Assembly (NCBI GenBank): GCA_964655935.1 | Contig: CAZZNY010000001.1 | Location: forward strand, 744,001-808,000 | DNA length: 64,000 nt | Direction: 5' to 3' | Source of the DNA: CAZZNY01 sp964655935 | Lineage (GTDB): Bacteria > Patescibacteriota > Gracilibacteria > BD1-5 > UBA2023 | Part shown: positions 1-9,732 of the stretch, piece by piece | How the letters are laid out: each line of letters opens with the position of its first letter | Position numbering within the stretch: position 1 is the stretch's first letter | Notes under the pieces: generated by a model | Databases searched by the model: none | What the model was told of the DNA's origin: nothing | The model's input: only the letters and a program-made list of their open reading frames with translations | Position numbers and translations under genes: made by a program

Positions 1-27
1 AAATCCACGAGCTGCTTAAAGCCCAAA

Positions 28-55
28 AAAAATGCTCCGAAAATGGAGCATTTTT
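28..55 (-). terminator. Intrinsic terminator of uvrB
   Basis: A 9-bp stem (AAATGCTCC / GGAGCATTT) with a 6-nt loop lies just beyond the uvrB stop. The flanking A and T runs would let it work on either strand. Confidence 0.75.
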
Positions 56-66
56 AAATGATTTTA

Positions 67-2025
67 TTATTTTTTCTTTCCTTTATTTAAATCGATAATA
101 GCATCTCGAAGTTCTGCGGCAAGCTCGAAATCCAGATTCGTTGCTGCAACATCCATCTCGAGTTCCAGACGACGAATCTTCGTCTCGAGATTTCCTCATT
201 CTTCATGAAGCGTGTAATCACGCTTTTTTGGTATTCCCATATCCTTGATTGTAGAGTAAATCGTCTGAGGAGTAATGTCGTGCTCAATATTATAGGTGTG
301 CTGAATGGCTCGACGGTCATCCGTAATCTGAATAGTTCGCGCCATCGCATCCGAGATTATCTTCTCTCGCGAATACATCACGACCGTTCCGTTCACGTTA
401 CGTGCCGCACGACCGACGATCTGGAGAAGTGCTTGAGTGGAACGTAGGAACCCCTGTTTTTCGGCGTCGAGAATCCCGATAAAAGAAACTTCCGGAAGAT
501 CGAGTCATTCTCGAAGCAAATTTACTCAGACAATTACTTCCGTTTTTCCCATTCGAAGATTTCTTAAGATTTCGAGTCGATCCAGTGTCTCGACTTCAGA
601 ATGCAGATAAGCAACCTTTATTCCATTTGATGCAAGAAACTCTGCTAATTCTTCGCTCGATTTTTTTGTAAGTGTCGTAAGCAAAGCTCGTTCTCCACGT
701 TTTTTTGCCGCATTGATATGTTTCATAAGACTATCAACAACATATTTCATATCTTCGATTTCTATTTTTGGATCCAGAAGTCCAGTCGGACGAATTACTT
801 GTCGCGCGATTGTTTTTGAATGATCAAGTTCATATGCCGATGGAGTCGCTGAGACACAGACAATTTTTTCTGTCTTTTTCTCGAACTCTTCGAAACGCAA
901 TGGTCGATTCTCGAAAGCCGTTGGAAGTCGAAAACCATTTTCTATAAGATTTGTCTTTCTTGCGCGATCTCCGGCGTACATTCCCCCGATCTGTGGGATC
1001 GTCATATGCGATTCGTCGATAAATGTCAGATATCATTCTGGAAAAAAATCCATCAAAGTCGACGGAGTATCACCAGGACTTCGTCCAGAAATATACATCG
1101 AATAATTTTCGATTCCATTTACATAGCCGACTTCTGCCATCATTTCAAGATCATATTCGACTTTTGTCTTGATTCGCTCGGCTTTTACGAGATCTCCGGT
1201 TTCAGCGAAATACTTCAGTCTCGTAGTAAGTTCTTCTTTTATTTTCGGTAAAATCTCTTCGATTTTTCCTGCCGCTGCGATCGTGTGTTTTGCAGGGAAA
1301 ATATTAATTTTTTCTGCATTTTCATATACTTCTCCAGTAAAATGATTTCTTCGAGAAATCCTATCAAGATCATTTCAGAAAAATTCGAGTGACCAAATCG
1401 TCTCGGAACTCGATGGGAAAATATCGATCGTATCACCCATGATCTGAAACATTCCTGGACCGAAATCATACGTCGCACGCCTGAACTGCAAGCGAATAAG
1501 ATTATCAATCAAATCCTCAAAAACATACGTTTTTCCCGTCTGAACTTCGAGCACTTGTCACATATATTCACTGACATCTCCGAGTGAATAAATACAGCTT
1601 ACTGATGCGACAATAATAACATCTTTTCGAGTGAGTAAGCTCTCAGTGGCTGCATGGCGAAGTCGGTCAATCTCTTCATTGATCGTCGCTTCTTTTTCGA
1701 TATATGTATCGGTTTTTACGATATAGGCTTCTGGCTGATAATAGTCATAATAACTCACGAAATAATGCACTGCATTATCTGGAAAATATTCCTTAAATTC
1801 CTGAGCAAGCTGTGCCGCAAGTGTTTTATTGTGTGCGATAATGAGCGCTGGGCGATCCATTTGAGAAATGATGTTCGCCATCGTAAAAGTTTTTCCAGAA
1901 CCGGTTACTCAGAGAATCGTACGATATTTTTCTTCTTCAGTTTTCAAGCTTTCAACAATCTCGGTAATCGCTTGTGGTTGATCACCGGTAGGAACATATT
2001 TTGAGACGAGATTGAAAAGTGGCAT
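67..2025 (-). CDS. uvrB: Excinuclease ABC subunit B
   Basis: UvrB is the damage-verifying helicase-like subunit of the UvrABC nucleotide-excision repair system; it receives DNA from UvrA and recruits UvrC. The frame is open for 652 residues when TGA is glycine, close to the usual ~660. The N-terminus has the family's GDQPQAI segment and a Walker A loop GVTGSGKT at about residues 39-46, whose first glycine is a UGA codon. The YYDYYQPEAY and ATPSAYEL motifs and a UvrC-binding-like C-terminus ending LRDAIIDLNKGKKK follow. The ATG at 2025 gives the conserved start (MPLFNLVSKY). The gene stands alone, with a terminator downstream and a dispersed repeat upstream. Confidence 0.97.
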
Positions 2026-2033
2026 AAGTTGAA

Positions 2034-2275
2034 GTTAAAAGTTCATAAAGTCTGTAAAGTCGAAGGTCTCGTCATTGTCCGCCGCGGCGGAAAGCAATCT
2101 AGCGTCTCTAGACAAAAGGCAAATACTTCCAAGAAACGAGAGAAAATGAGAGAGCTTGAGAGAGGAAACTGTTTGAGCAGGCTGATAGTCGTGCAGATGA
2201 AGAGCGCCAGCTATGTCTGCGAGTTTTTCCTCTTTCAAAACTTTTGGTACTTTTGGTTACAAAAGTATATAAAAT
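2034..2275 (+). repeat. Dispersed hairpin element, copy A, with ACTTTATAG-type repeat
   Basis: Positions 2034-2069 carry the degenerate repeat TTCATAAAGTCTGTAAAGTC, seen also near 37.5, 40.2, 46.4 and 59.6 kb. Positions 2128-2275 are the first of five copies of a ~140-nt element. Its outer arms (CTTGAGAGAGGAAA and TTTCCTCTTTCAAAAC) pair, an inner stem is GCAGAT...GTCTGC, and it ends in a conserved CTTTTGGTTACAAAAGTATA tail. It lies upstream of uvrB. The reverse strand is open by chance (MKEEKLADIAGA...), which I regard as non-coding. Confidence 0.85.
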
Positions 2276-2342
2276 ATATTTCCATTACTTTGATAAATAA
2301 TATAACCTGCCGATTATACCAAAAAAATTCTTGAAACCAAGA

Positions 2343-2369
2343 AAAAATCCGCAGAACTTGCGGATTTTT
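2343..2369. terminator. Bidirectional terminator
   Basis: AAAATCCGC-agaactt-GCGGATTTTT hairpin immediately after the stop of the reverse-strand gene at 2373-2807, with A and T runs on both sides. Confidence 0.75.
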
Positions 2370-2372
2370 CGA

Positions 2373-2807
2373 TTATGCGCTCAATTTTTTCGCGGCCATT
2401 CTATATTTCCATCAAATTCCTATCTCAAAACCTAAATCTCGAACTACTCTGAAATGAACTTCATGAGAATCACTAATCTTCGGAAGTACGTAAGCCTGGA
2501 ACATAATCTGAGCTTCTTTAAGAGCTTTTTGTTCCTTCGTATACTGTCATGCTTCACACACAAAGGTCTGATCAGCATGAATCTGCATAGGATGAGTAAG
2601 AGCAAAATCCTCAATCCTTAACCCTGCAAGCAATGAGGATACTTGTTCTCTTGATATATTGTTTACTTTTAATATCTCTGGAAAGTGTGTAAACAGTAAT
2701 CAAACCGATTCAATAGTCTTTTCTTTTCGCTGACTTGCTAATTGTAATTGTTCTGGAGTAAGTTTTATCTCTCCACTACTTGGTATTCAATATTTTTTAG
2801 TAAACAT
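2373..2807 (-). CDS. Hypothetical protein, 144 aa
   Basis: I do not recognise this protein. It becomes visible only with TGA as glycine: the frame from ATG 2807 runs 144 codons to TAA and contains four in-frame TGAs. It begins MFTKKYGIPSSGEIKLTPEQ. No signal peptide, membrane segment or known catalytic motif is visible. The middle is helical and charged, and the C-terminus is basic (GWKYRMAAKKLSA). A strong terminator follows directly, which supports a real transcript. Alternative calls cannot be excluded. Confidence 0.6.
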
Positions 2808-2969
2808 ATATTTATGTATGGATATTAAATATTATTTGTCAATTTCTCTTATGGTGGGCTCAATATAAAGAATTATTCCGAAATTTCAAATTATTTTTTC
2901 AAAAATCACGAAATTTTTGTCCAAAATGAAAAATTAGATATAATAGTTACAGAAATAATTTCTTTTCCC

Positions 2970-3057
2970 ATGATACAACTTTTTACATTTTCCATTCTAA
3001 ACAATAAAAACTGGCGTTTGCCACTCTAAATTATGATTCGAGACAAAGATCCGTCTC
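2970..3057 (+). promoter_or_regulatory. Possible trpS leader: 19-aa peptide plus hairpin
   Basis: A short ORF (2970-3029, MIQLFTFSILNNKNWRLPL) contains one Trp codon near its end. It is followed by a GAGAC-N8-GTCTC hairpin (3040-3057) and a T-rich stretch, all within 60 nt of the trpS start. The arrangement resembles a translation-coupled attenuator, but one Trp codon and a 5-bp stem are weak evidence. Confidence 0.35.
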
Positions 3058-3089
3058 AAACCTCTTTTATTTTGGTAAACTTATAAATT

Positions 3090-4232
3090 ATGAAAAAAAT
3101 AATTACCTGAGCCAAGCCAACTGGCGAACAGCTCCACATCGGGAACCTTCTTGGTGCAGTTCTTCCGTTCTGAGAACTCGCAAAAAATAATGATGCAGCT
3201 ATCTTTGTGGCAGATCTTCATGCACTCAATCAAATAACCGACGCAAAAACTCTCCGACATAACACTGAGGAAATTCCCTACGAATATCTCGCTATTCTCG
3301 GATTCGATACACCTTTCACTATCTTCCGACAATCAGAAATCCATGGAATTCCGATGCTCAATTGGGTTCTAAATAACGTGACTCCTTTTTCACTTATGAC
3401 AAGAGCCCATAGTTATAAGGATTTTCAACAAAAAAAAGATAATGACTTAGCTAAACTAAATCATTACAAATGATACAAGGAAGCTGTTGAAATAATGGCA
3501 AATGAAATAGGAGTAAACTCTTCTGTTATCAAAAACCACACCGAAAAGGCGGAGGAACATATTGCGAAATGGATAACCGAGCACAATCATACCGTGCAAA
3601 ATTTTGAGCACAATCTTAACATGTGAACCTTCAACTACCCGATTCTCATGGCGGCGGATATCATCGGATATGACATCGACATCGTGCCAGTCGGAAAGGA
3701 CCAGAAACAACATGTCGAGATGGCTCGTGACATTGCGAAAGCATTCAATGCCACCTATAAAACTGATTTCTTTGTCATTCCAAAAGAACAAGTCGGAAAA
3801 GATATCGGTACAATCCCTGGACTCGATGGTCGCAAAATGAGCAAATCATACGGAAATACCATCGGCGTATTCGATGACGAAAAAACTCTGAAGAAAAAAA
3901 TCATGTCCATTCCAACAGACTCTACTCCACTCGAAGAGCCAAAAAACCCTGACACATGTAATATTTTCGATCTCATCAAGTTTTTTGGAAAACCAGGGCA
4001 AATCGCTGCTGTCCGGGGAAAATATCTTGCTGGAAATTATGGCTATGGTCACGCGAAAATGGAGCTTCTCGGTATCCTCGTAGAGTATCTTCGCCCTTAT
4101 CAAGAGCGTTACACTTATCTTCGCCAACATCCAGAAATCGTAGAAAAACGACTCCAAGAAGGCGCAAAAATCATGAACGCTAGAATGGATAAAAAAGTAG
4201 AGGAACTCAAAAAAATAATCGGGATCAGATAA
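3090..4232 (+). CDS. trpS: Tryptophanyl-tRNA synthetase
   Basis: TrpRS charges tRNA-Trp in the cytoplasm. The frame is 380 residues with TGA as glycine; the first TGA gives the conserved Gly in ITGAKPTGEQLHIGN. The class I signature is HIGN at about 17-20, and the second signature KMSKS lies at about 249-253 (GRKMSKSYGN). The VGKDQKQHVEMARDIA segment is diagnostic of TrpRS. Compared with the ~334-aa E. coli enzyme there is an insertion of roughly 45-50 residues at about 112-165, between YKDF and the GTFNYPILMAADI motif. A strong palindromic terminator shared with convergent rsmA follows. ATG 3090 is the only start that keeps the N-terminal motif. Confidence 0.97.
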
Positions 4233-4234
4233 CA

Positions 4235-4264
4235 AATAATCCGCTCGAATTCGAGCGGATTATT
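4235..4264. terminator. Shared terminator of trpS and rsmA
   Basis: A perfect palindrome AATAATCCGCTCGAA / TTCGAGCGGATTATT separates two convergent genes and should terminate both. Confidence 0.85.
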
Positions 4265-5089
4265 TTACAAGAGACACTGGTACAATTCTTTCCACTGATC
4301 CACACTGAGTTCCTCAGCTCGCACGTTTTCATCGATTCCGAGACTCTGAAATATCGTTCCGATTTCTTCTTTTGCTTTTTTTAAGCCCTTACTGAGATTT
4401 GAGATCAGTTTTTTTCGTCTTTCGCTATAACCGATTTTAATGATATCAAGCACTTTTTTCGCAAGTTCCACGTCATATTCTTTTTTTACTCGAAAACATA
4501 AAACGGCAGATTCGACTTTCGGAGCTGGCACAAAATTTAGCGCACTCACTCGACAAATTTCTTCCACTTTTTCACACGCAAGATCGACAAAAAGCGATAA
4601 AACAGATTGTTTGTTTCCTGCGGCTTTTCTAATCTTATCGCCCACGTCTCTCTGGAGCAGGATAATCATCTCTTCCGGCTTATTCGTGACTTTATAGAGA
4701 AAATGATAGAGAATCGGTGAAGTAATATAGTATGGAATATTCGCAATCACGGAATATTTTTCAAAGCTCGGATCGAATTCCAGCACATCTTTCTGTAAAA
4801 TCTCAAAATCCACCGTATTAATTCTTAATTCTTTCTTCTTAATTCTTAGTTCTAATATCTTTACCATATCAGAATCAAGTTCGACCAGCGTCAGAGATTC
4901 GGGATTTTGTTCGAGAAGTCGCTCGGTCAGAGCTCCATATCCAGGTCCAACTTCGATAATATATTTTCACGATACACTCGTGGCAGTCGCGATTTTTTCA
5001 AGGATTCCATCATTCACTAAAAAATTCTGACCAAAAGATTTCTTGGCCCGAATTTGATATTTTTCGAGAATTTCTGAATGTTTTGACAT
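4265..5089 (-). CDS. rsmA: 16S rRNA (adenine-1518/1519-N6)-dimethyltransferase
   Basis: RsmA/KsgA dimethylates two adjacent adenines in helix 45 of 16S rRNA late in 30S assembly. The 274-residue frame (TGA = Gly) has the N-terminal KSFGQNFL motif, SAM-binding IIEVGPGYGALT, acidic VELDSDM, and the catalytic NIPYYITSPI, followed by the family C-terminal domain. ATG 5089 gives the expected start. Just after VELDSDM there is an in-frame low-complexity stretch (LELRIKKKELRIN, about nt 4818-4858). Its DNA looks like the AAGAATTAAGAATT simple repeats found between genes. The gene follows the 5093-5794 gene by 3 nt, so the two are likely co-transcribed. Confidence 0.96.
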
Positions 5090-5092
5090 TAG

Positions 5093-5794
5093 TTATTGTG
5101 GTTGAGTTTTTCCAGTTTTTACATTCCATTTATCTGTGATTCGTGATAATTGTCCAAGATAGATGGTAAATTTCATAAGCAAATCCGTATACTTATCTTT
5201 TACTACATCGAGAAATGCTTTTTTATCTGACTTGTAGTTTTGTATAATATTTCTTTCACTAATAAGCCACGCAGCATCCCGATACGCGAGAAGTTTTCTG
5301 AATGCTAATTTTCGGCATTCTTGATTTCCGGAAATGATTTTTATAGTATCTCAAAAAGTGTATAAAGGCAATACCATGGAAGCTTTTAAAAAGGAAATTC
5401 CATCACATACACTAGAATATCGGGCATAAAAATCCTCTGGTTTTCCAGTGATATCAAACCATTTGGAAATGGTTTCTCAAATTTCAACTGGATTTTTTCC
5501 TTTATATGTAGGAGTTGAGAGCTCAGCAAGTCGAATCTTTACATCTTTATCCACTTTTTGGAATTCGCGATCAAGAATAACTTGATATGCCACATCTTGT
5601 GGATTCATATCTCATCCTGGACAAATATATTTATCAATATTTGCTTCTGTGTGAGTACACCCAGTAGGCTCCCCTATACATTTTGCTTTTAAGCATTCTT
5701 TAACATCGGTTTCATACTCCACAGCATTCGCGACAGAAAAACTCGCCAGAATACTGAGCGTCAAAAAAACGGAAATCAATGATTTTATTTTCAT
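5093..5794 (-). CDS. Secreted protein of unknown function, 233 aa
   Basis: The start MKIKSLISVFLTLSILASFSVANAVEYE is a clear Sec signal peptide with an AxA-like cleavage site near residue 24. The mature part has four cysteines close together (ECLKAKCIGEPTGC...YICPG), then a helical domain ending QLSRITDKWNVKTGKTQPQ. Three TGA codons are needed as glycine. I recognise no family. The stop is 3 nt before rsmA and the start overlaps the end of the upstream small membrane gene, so 6003 to 4265 looks like one transcription unit. Confidence 0.75.
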
Positions 5795-6003
5795 TTATTC
5801 ACTCAAAAAATAATGGAAACAATGCGCATAAATAATCCTTTTTTCTTTATTACTGGAGTTTTTGGTGCGTCATCTTTGTGTTTTTCTTGATATTTTTTGA
5901 CGCCGTATACTGATGCGACGACACCTCACAAAATAAGACCCGTGACAATTTTATCGACCGTTCGAAATCCTTTCTTTGTAGTATCTTTTCAGAATCAAAA
6001 CAT
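5785..6003 (-). CDS. Small single-pass membrane protein, 72 aa
   Basis: The frame is visible only with TGA as glycine (MFGFGKDTTKKGFRTVDKIV...). One hydrophobic segment, TGLILGGVVASVYGV, lies at about residues 20-35, followed by a charged KKYQEKHKDDAPK linker and a second short hydrophobic stretch (FMRIVSIIFGVNKGK). The gene overlaps the start of the secreted-protein gene by 10 nt, typical of translational coupling. Function unknown. Confidence 0.6.
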
Positions 6004-6048
6004 AAAAAAGTTGCAAATTTAAATTTTAAAGTTCAAAGTAATTAATAC

Positions 6049-6480
6049 TTATCCCTCAAGTTTATTAATCTTAATATTTTTTGATGGAAAATGAAGTTTT
6101 GGAACTTCTACGATGAGAAGATTATTTTCCATGGTCGCGTGAACTTTATTGAAAGCGAGATTTTCTGGTAATATAACAGAGCGAGAAAATGGACCAAAGA
6201 AACATTCTTCGACAAGAACTTTTTCTGCTTCTTCGTAGATTGATGGCTTGAGACGATTTCCAGAAATAGTCAGAACATTCTTCGAAATTCCGATATCGAT
6301 ATCGTCTACTTCCATACCGGCAAGTGGGGCAATAATAATTATCCCTTCCGGAAGATCTAAGATATCGACAGCCACTTGACCCATATCTTCTTCCGGAGAC
6401 TCATTATCAGCGACTTCTACGGTAATTTCCTCTGTATCTTTTGATTCTTCTTTATCACCAAGACCAAAAAACTTGAACAT
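6049..6480 (-). CDS. Small heat-shock protein, Hsp20/alpha-crystallin family
   Basis: A 143-residue ATP-independent holdase-type chaperone. An acidic N-terminus (about 1-35) precedes an alpha-crystallin beta-sandwich: DILDLPEGIIIIAPLAGMEVDDIDIGISKNVLTISGNR, then FGPFSRSVILPENL and the closing LIVEVPKL strand, all typical of Hsp20. The classic C-terminal IxI anchor may be the KNIKINKLEG tail. It contains no in-frame TGA. It lies just upstream of the 6003-4265 unit, with a 45-nt gap. Confidence 0.85.
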   Translation of the reverse strand: MFKFFGLGDKEESKDTEEITVEVADNESPEEDMGQVAVDILDLPEGIIIIAPLAGMEVDDIDIGISKNVLTISGNRLKPSIYEEAEKVLVEECFFGPFSRSVILPENLAFNKVHATMENNLLIVEVPKLHFPSKNIKINKLEG

Positions 6481-6690
6481 AATTTGAAATTTTGAATTAT
6501 AAATTTTGAATTATAAATGAGAATATCTAAATGACAGTCCAAAAGAGAACAACAACTTATCATTTAAAATTTAACATTTAGCATTTCCCTCGCATTCTAC
6601 TTCATTCGCCATTTTTTGCAAATTTTATTAAAGTGTAGTACAATCATATTAAGTGGACTTTTTCTCATATATACCACAAAAAATACTTCG
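6481..6690. repeat. AT-rich spacer with short direct repeats
   Basis: This divergent spacer holds direct repeats of TTTGAATTATAAA (about 6488-6517) and of ATTTAAAATTTAACATTTAG (about 6560-6585). It probably carries promoters for the diverging genes, but I cannot place them with confidence. Confidence 0.4.
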
Positions 6691-7815
6691 ATGACGACTA
6701 ATATTTCACTCGGCCGAAAAGATAAAATCTATTTTATCGAAAATTTCTCAACACTTCTAAACTCCGGAGTGCCGGTTATGAAGTCGCTTCAGATTATCTT
6801 GTTTCAAGCAAAAAAATGAAACATTCGTTCCCTCTCGGAATTCCTCGCCACTTCCATTAGTGCTGGCGAACCACTCTATGCTATAGCCTCTCGACTCCCG
6901 AAAGTTTTTAGCGTTTTTGATGTTGCTATCCTCGAGATGGGTGATGCGACGGGACAGATCGGAAAATCACTAGAAATCATCTACGAAAAAGAGGAAAAAG
7001 AAGCGGAGCTCGGAAGAAAAATCCGACAAGCTCTCATCTATCCAGCTGCTATCGTCTGTGTCGCAGTTGCGATGATTACGATTATCATGACTTTCGTCAT
7101 CCCGAAGATCGAAGGAATGTATCGCGAAGCAAATGTAAGCCTTCCTGGAATTACTCAGGTTCTCATCAATACCAGTCGCTTTATGCGAGAAAATCTCCTC
7201 TATGGAATCATTCTTTTCGGAATTATCATGGCAGCTGGATTATTCGCACTTCGAGATCGTCGAGTAAAAAAACTATTTGATGAAAAAATCCTCTGAATTT
7301 ATATTTTCGGAAATATTATGAGGAAAAAAATATTGATCGTATTCTGAGAATTTCTTTCCACACTTCTTGGCTCTGGAATACTCATAAACAAAGGACTTCT
7401 TATCGTACGAAATGCGGTCTGAAATGTCTACTATGAAGATGAAATCGATGCGGTGATAGAAGAGATTAAAGCTGGAAAAACACTCTCAAGCGCCATGTGA
7501 AGCGATCTTATCGAAAGAAAATCAAGTGATCTCTCGCTTCCAGAAAACAAAGAAGCTCTAAAATTGGCCGAAAGACGTAATAAATTCTTTCCGATCGAAC
7601 TCTCTACAGCGGTAAAAATCTGAGAACAAACGGGAAATCTCGCGAAAATGCTCGAACGTGTCTCGAATCGCTATGATAAAGAAGTAGACAATATCATCAA
7701 AAATATCTCCGCCATGCTCGAACCCGCTATAATCATCGTACTCGGTGTCGTCGTCGGAACAATCGTAATGGCGATTATGCTGCCATTCTTCAATATGATG
7801 AATGTAGTGAAATAA
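6691..7815 (+). CDS. Type II secretion / type IV pilus inner-membrane platform protein, GspF/PilC family
   Basis: GspF/PilC proteins form the inner-membrane platform that couples the assembly ATPase to pilin or pseudopilin polymerisation. The frame is 374 residues, near the family's ~400. It has the usual duplicated cytoplasmic domain: KIYFIENFSTLLNSGVPVMKSLQII in the first half and FLSTLLGSGILINKGLL in the second. Membrane segments are LIYPAAIVCVAVAMITIIMTFVIP, LYGIILFGIIMAAGLFAL, and the C-terminal AIIIVLGVVVGTIVMAIMLPFF. The MGDATGQIGKSLE and IGEQTGNLAKMLE motifs mark the family. I chose ATG 6691 because it starts directly before the domain. No partner pilus genes are adjacent. Confidence 0.88.
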
Positions 7816-7830
7816 TAGGGGCGTAGCGGG

Positions 7831-7872
7831 ATAGCTGGGTAGTGGATTAGAAAAGATATTCTACCCAGCTAT
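7831..7872. terminator. Hairpin between convergent genes
   Basis: A 12-bp perfect stem, ATAGCTGGGTAG / CTACCCAGCTAT, with an 18-nt loop. It sits between the convergent GspF-like and M16 genes and overlaps the last codons of the latter. Confidence 0.6.
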
Positions 7873-9179
7873 ACACCTATTCCACTATCCAGCTTTTTTC
7901 CAAAAACCCTCTCGATAATCATCTCAATTTCCTCTTTTTTCCCAAAAATATTAGAGGCAACATAGCTCGTAAAGAAATTTTCTTTCTGAAAAATTATTTC
8001 TGCTGCACGAAGAATTTCCTCTCTCGTGCAGTTTTTTATCTGAAGAAGTCTCTCTTCCGGCGTGATAAATGGAAGATTATGAAGAAAGGAAAAGGTATAC
8101 CAATCACCTGTAGCTATAGCTGTCTGACGACCAAAGGGAAATCGACCAATAAGATATCCTCGTGCACGATCAAATTCTGCATCAGAAAAATCTCCAGAAG
8201 CAATACTAAGAAGCTCTTTTAAACCAAGTTCAAAAAGCTTAAGAGAATTTTCTGGGAGTGATTTTGCTTCGATGGAGAAACCAGTGCTGTCCATATTCGC
8301 ACCGTAACCAGTCCCAACTCCATATGTATATCAGAGTTTTCGAGCCTTATGAAGACGAGAAGCTGCTCCTATGTTCAGCATCGTCTCTATGAACATAAAC
8401 GGCACAACATACGATCGATCATACCCAGGAATTTCAAACATAGAATCAAAATGGGCTTGTCAGATATTTTCGAACTGGCGAACACTAATATGATCTTCCC
8501 TGAAAAACCTGTGTGGAACAATCTTTTGGCTTTCTCATAAAGAAACTCAGGAAAGTCCATTTTCGATCTGTGCGATAATATCCATTTTTTTCTCCCCAAT
8601 ATCACCAATAATTACAAAACTCATATTAGCGGTAACATAGTATTTCTGATAATAAGCCAAAATATCATCTCTTGTAATATTCTTCGTTCCAGCAATCCTT
8701 GCTTCAAAAAAAGGAAAAGCCTCGGGCATGGTCAACTGATTCAGATAGAGTCAAGCAAGTCGCCCTGGATCATCGAGATATCGAGAGAGCTCATTCTCTA
8801 TCGTCTGTTTTTGATGAATAATATCTTCTTCAAGAAAAAGTGGTCATGTGGCTTGTAAGAGCAAAAAATCTAGGATTTTATCAGAGTGTTCTCGGGCTCC
8901 ATTAAGAACATACCAATTATGCGTCTGATTCGTGAAAGCATTATTGTAGATTCCAAGTGATTCGAGCGCTTCGCCAAATCATTCCGATGATGAATGTTTT
9001 ACATTCGCATCAAAAGCAAGATGTTCGAGAAGATGTGGAAGCTCATGTTTTTCTGCTGAAGCAAAGCGAAAACCACTCCGTAAATATATGTGTGCATGAA
9101 ATGTCTCTGTGCCGGGAATATCGACAAAAAGAATTCTCGCTCCAGATAATAATTCTTGTTGGCTCAGTGAATGTTGCAT
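7869..9179 (-). CDS. M16 family zinc metallopeptidase
   Basis: M16 peptidases (pitrilysin/processing-peptidase family) use an inverted zinc motif HXXEH. It is present as HLLEH at residues 49-53, preceded by HIYLRSGFRFASAEKHELP as in the family. The 436-residue length fits a single-chain PqqL/YmxG-type subunit with two M16 domains; the second starts near GYGTGYGANMDSTGF. Several TGA codons are needed as glycine. No signal peptide is seen. Substrate unknown. A downstream hairpin is shared with the GspF-like gene. Confidence 0.9.
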
Positions 9180-9278
9180 GAAAATGTAACTAAAAAATAT
9201 GGACTATTATGTGTTTTTTCCTGTTTTGTCAAAGTGTGTTTTTTGTATCTCTTTATTTTTTATTCAATTATAATCAAT

Positions 9279-9306
9279 AAAAAAGGGCCGACGTGGCGGT
9301 CAGCCC
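9279..9306 (-). terminator. Intrinsic terminator of the 9.3-9.7 kb RNA
   Basis: On the reverse strand an 8-bp stem GGGCTGAC / GTCGGCCC with loop CGCCAC is followed directly by six T residues. Confidence 0.85.
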
Positions 9307-9727
9307 TCCGTTATAGCCCGAGGCAAAAGGTTCTCCCCTCTTACCTTCTAAAGACCATAGCGTGTTGGAATCGAGCTCCCCATCACTGGGACGATCCATT
9401 AGCTCTAGGAAGGACCAAATATGTCATAGAGAGAAGGAGGTGTATTAGACCACAAATCTCATCACAGACGCCTTAGTGCAGCCCAGTAACAGATGGAGCG
9501 CAGGCAAATATTGATTGCCGAGCTCGACTTGGTTGGTGAGAAAGGATTTGAACCCTCGTCCCCTTCACTTTCTTGATCAGCCCTCTCGAGTGGTCCTAGT
9601 CCGCCAGTTTTCGACGGTAACCGTGATAAGAAAGAAAACAGAAGGCGCTCTGTGTGCCCGTATCTCACGAACACAACACCGCTAAGCTACTCACCATTCG
9701 GACGACAGGATTTTCACCTGCGAACAT
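9285..9727 (-). ncRNA. Unclassified structured RNA, ~440 nt, with tRNA-like part
   Basis: No sensible reading frame fills this 640-nt gap. Instead there is a consensus-like promoter (9733-9760), a GC-rich, stem-rich transcript and a textbook terminator (9279-9306). The 5' half contains a tRNA-like module (9530-9696). The 3' half (9285-9529) has no motif I could assign. Candidates are tmRNA, RNase P RNA, or a modified tRNA followed by another small RNA. I could not find a tmRNA tag frame or the RNase P core sequences with certainty, so I leave it unclassified. Confidence 0.6.
9530..9696 (-). ncRNA. tRNA-like module with encoded CCA and two insertions
   Basis: Acceptor arms TGGTGAG (9696-9690) and CTCACCA (9540-9534) pair perfectly, followed by discriminator A and an encoded CCA. 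The T-arm GAGGG-TTCAAAT-CCTTT is canonical. D-arm strands GCTT and GAGC pair around AGCGGT, but a 27-nt hairpin is inserted in the D-loop. CCTTC and GAAGG would form the anticodon stem, with ~72 nt (its own long stem CTTTCTTATCA / TGATCAAGAAAG) in place of the 7-nt loop. No anticodon can be assigned. GGGACGAGGGTTCAAATCC also resembles the 3' end of tmRNAs. Confidence 0.5.
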
Positions 9728-9732
9728 GTTTC

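Noticed and set aside
2035..2238. Reverse ORFs in the hairpin repeats (MKEEKLADIAGA..., also at 36914 and 45987)
   Set aside because: They lie entirely in the dispersed repeat, vary only as the DNA repeat does, and lack ribosome-binding sites. The similarity reflects the repeat, not a protein family.
3090..4232. trpS as a frameshifted pseudogene
   Set aside because: The interruptions are all TGA at glycine positions in one constant frame, as in every other conserved gene of the window; this is recoding, not decay.
9171..9476. Forward 101-aa and reverse 70-aa ORFs across the 9.2-9.7 kb RNA
   Set aside because: They run through the terminator, tRNA-like arms and promoter and have no protein-like composition.
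9285..9727. RNase P RNA or circularly permuted tmRNA
   Set aside because: A CCAAAT stretch recalls an RNase P core motif but on the wrong strand, and no second core strand was found. For a permuted tmRNA, no acceptor complement lies after the CCA. Left unclassified.
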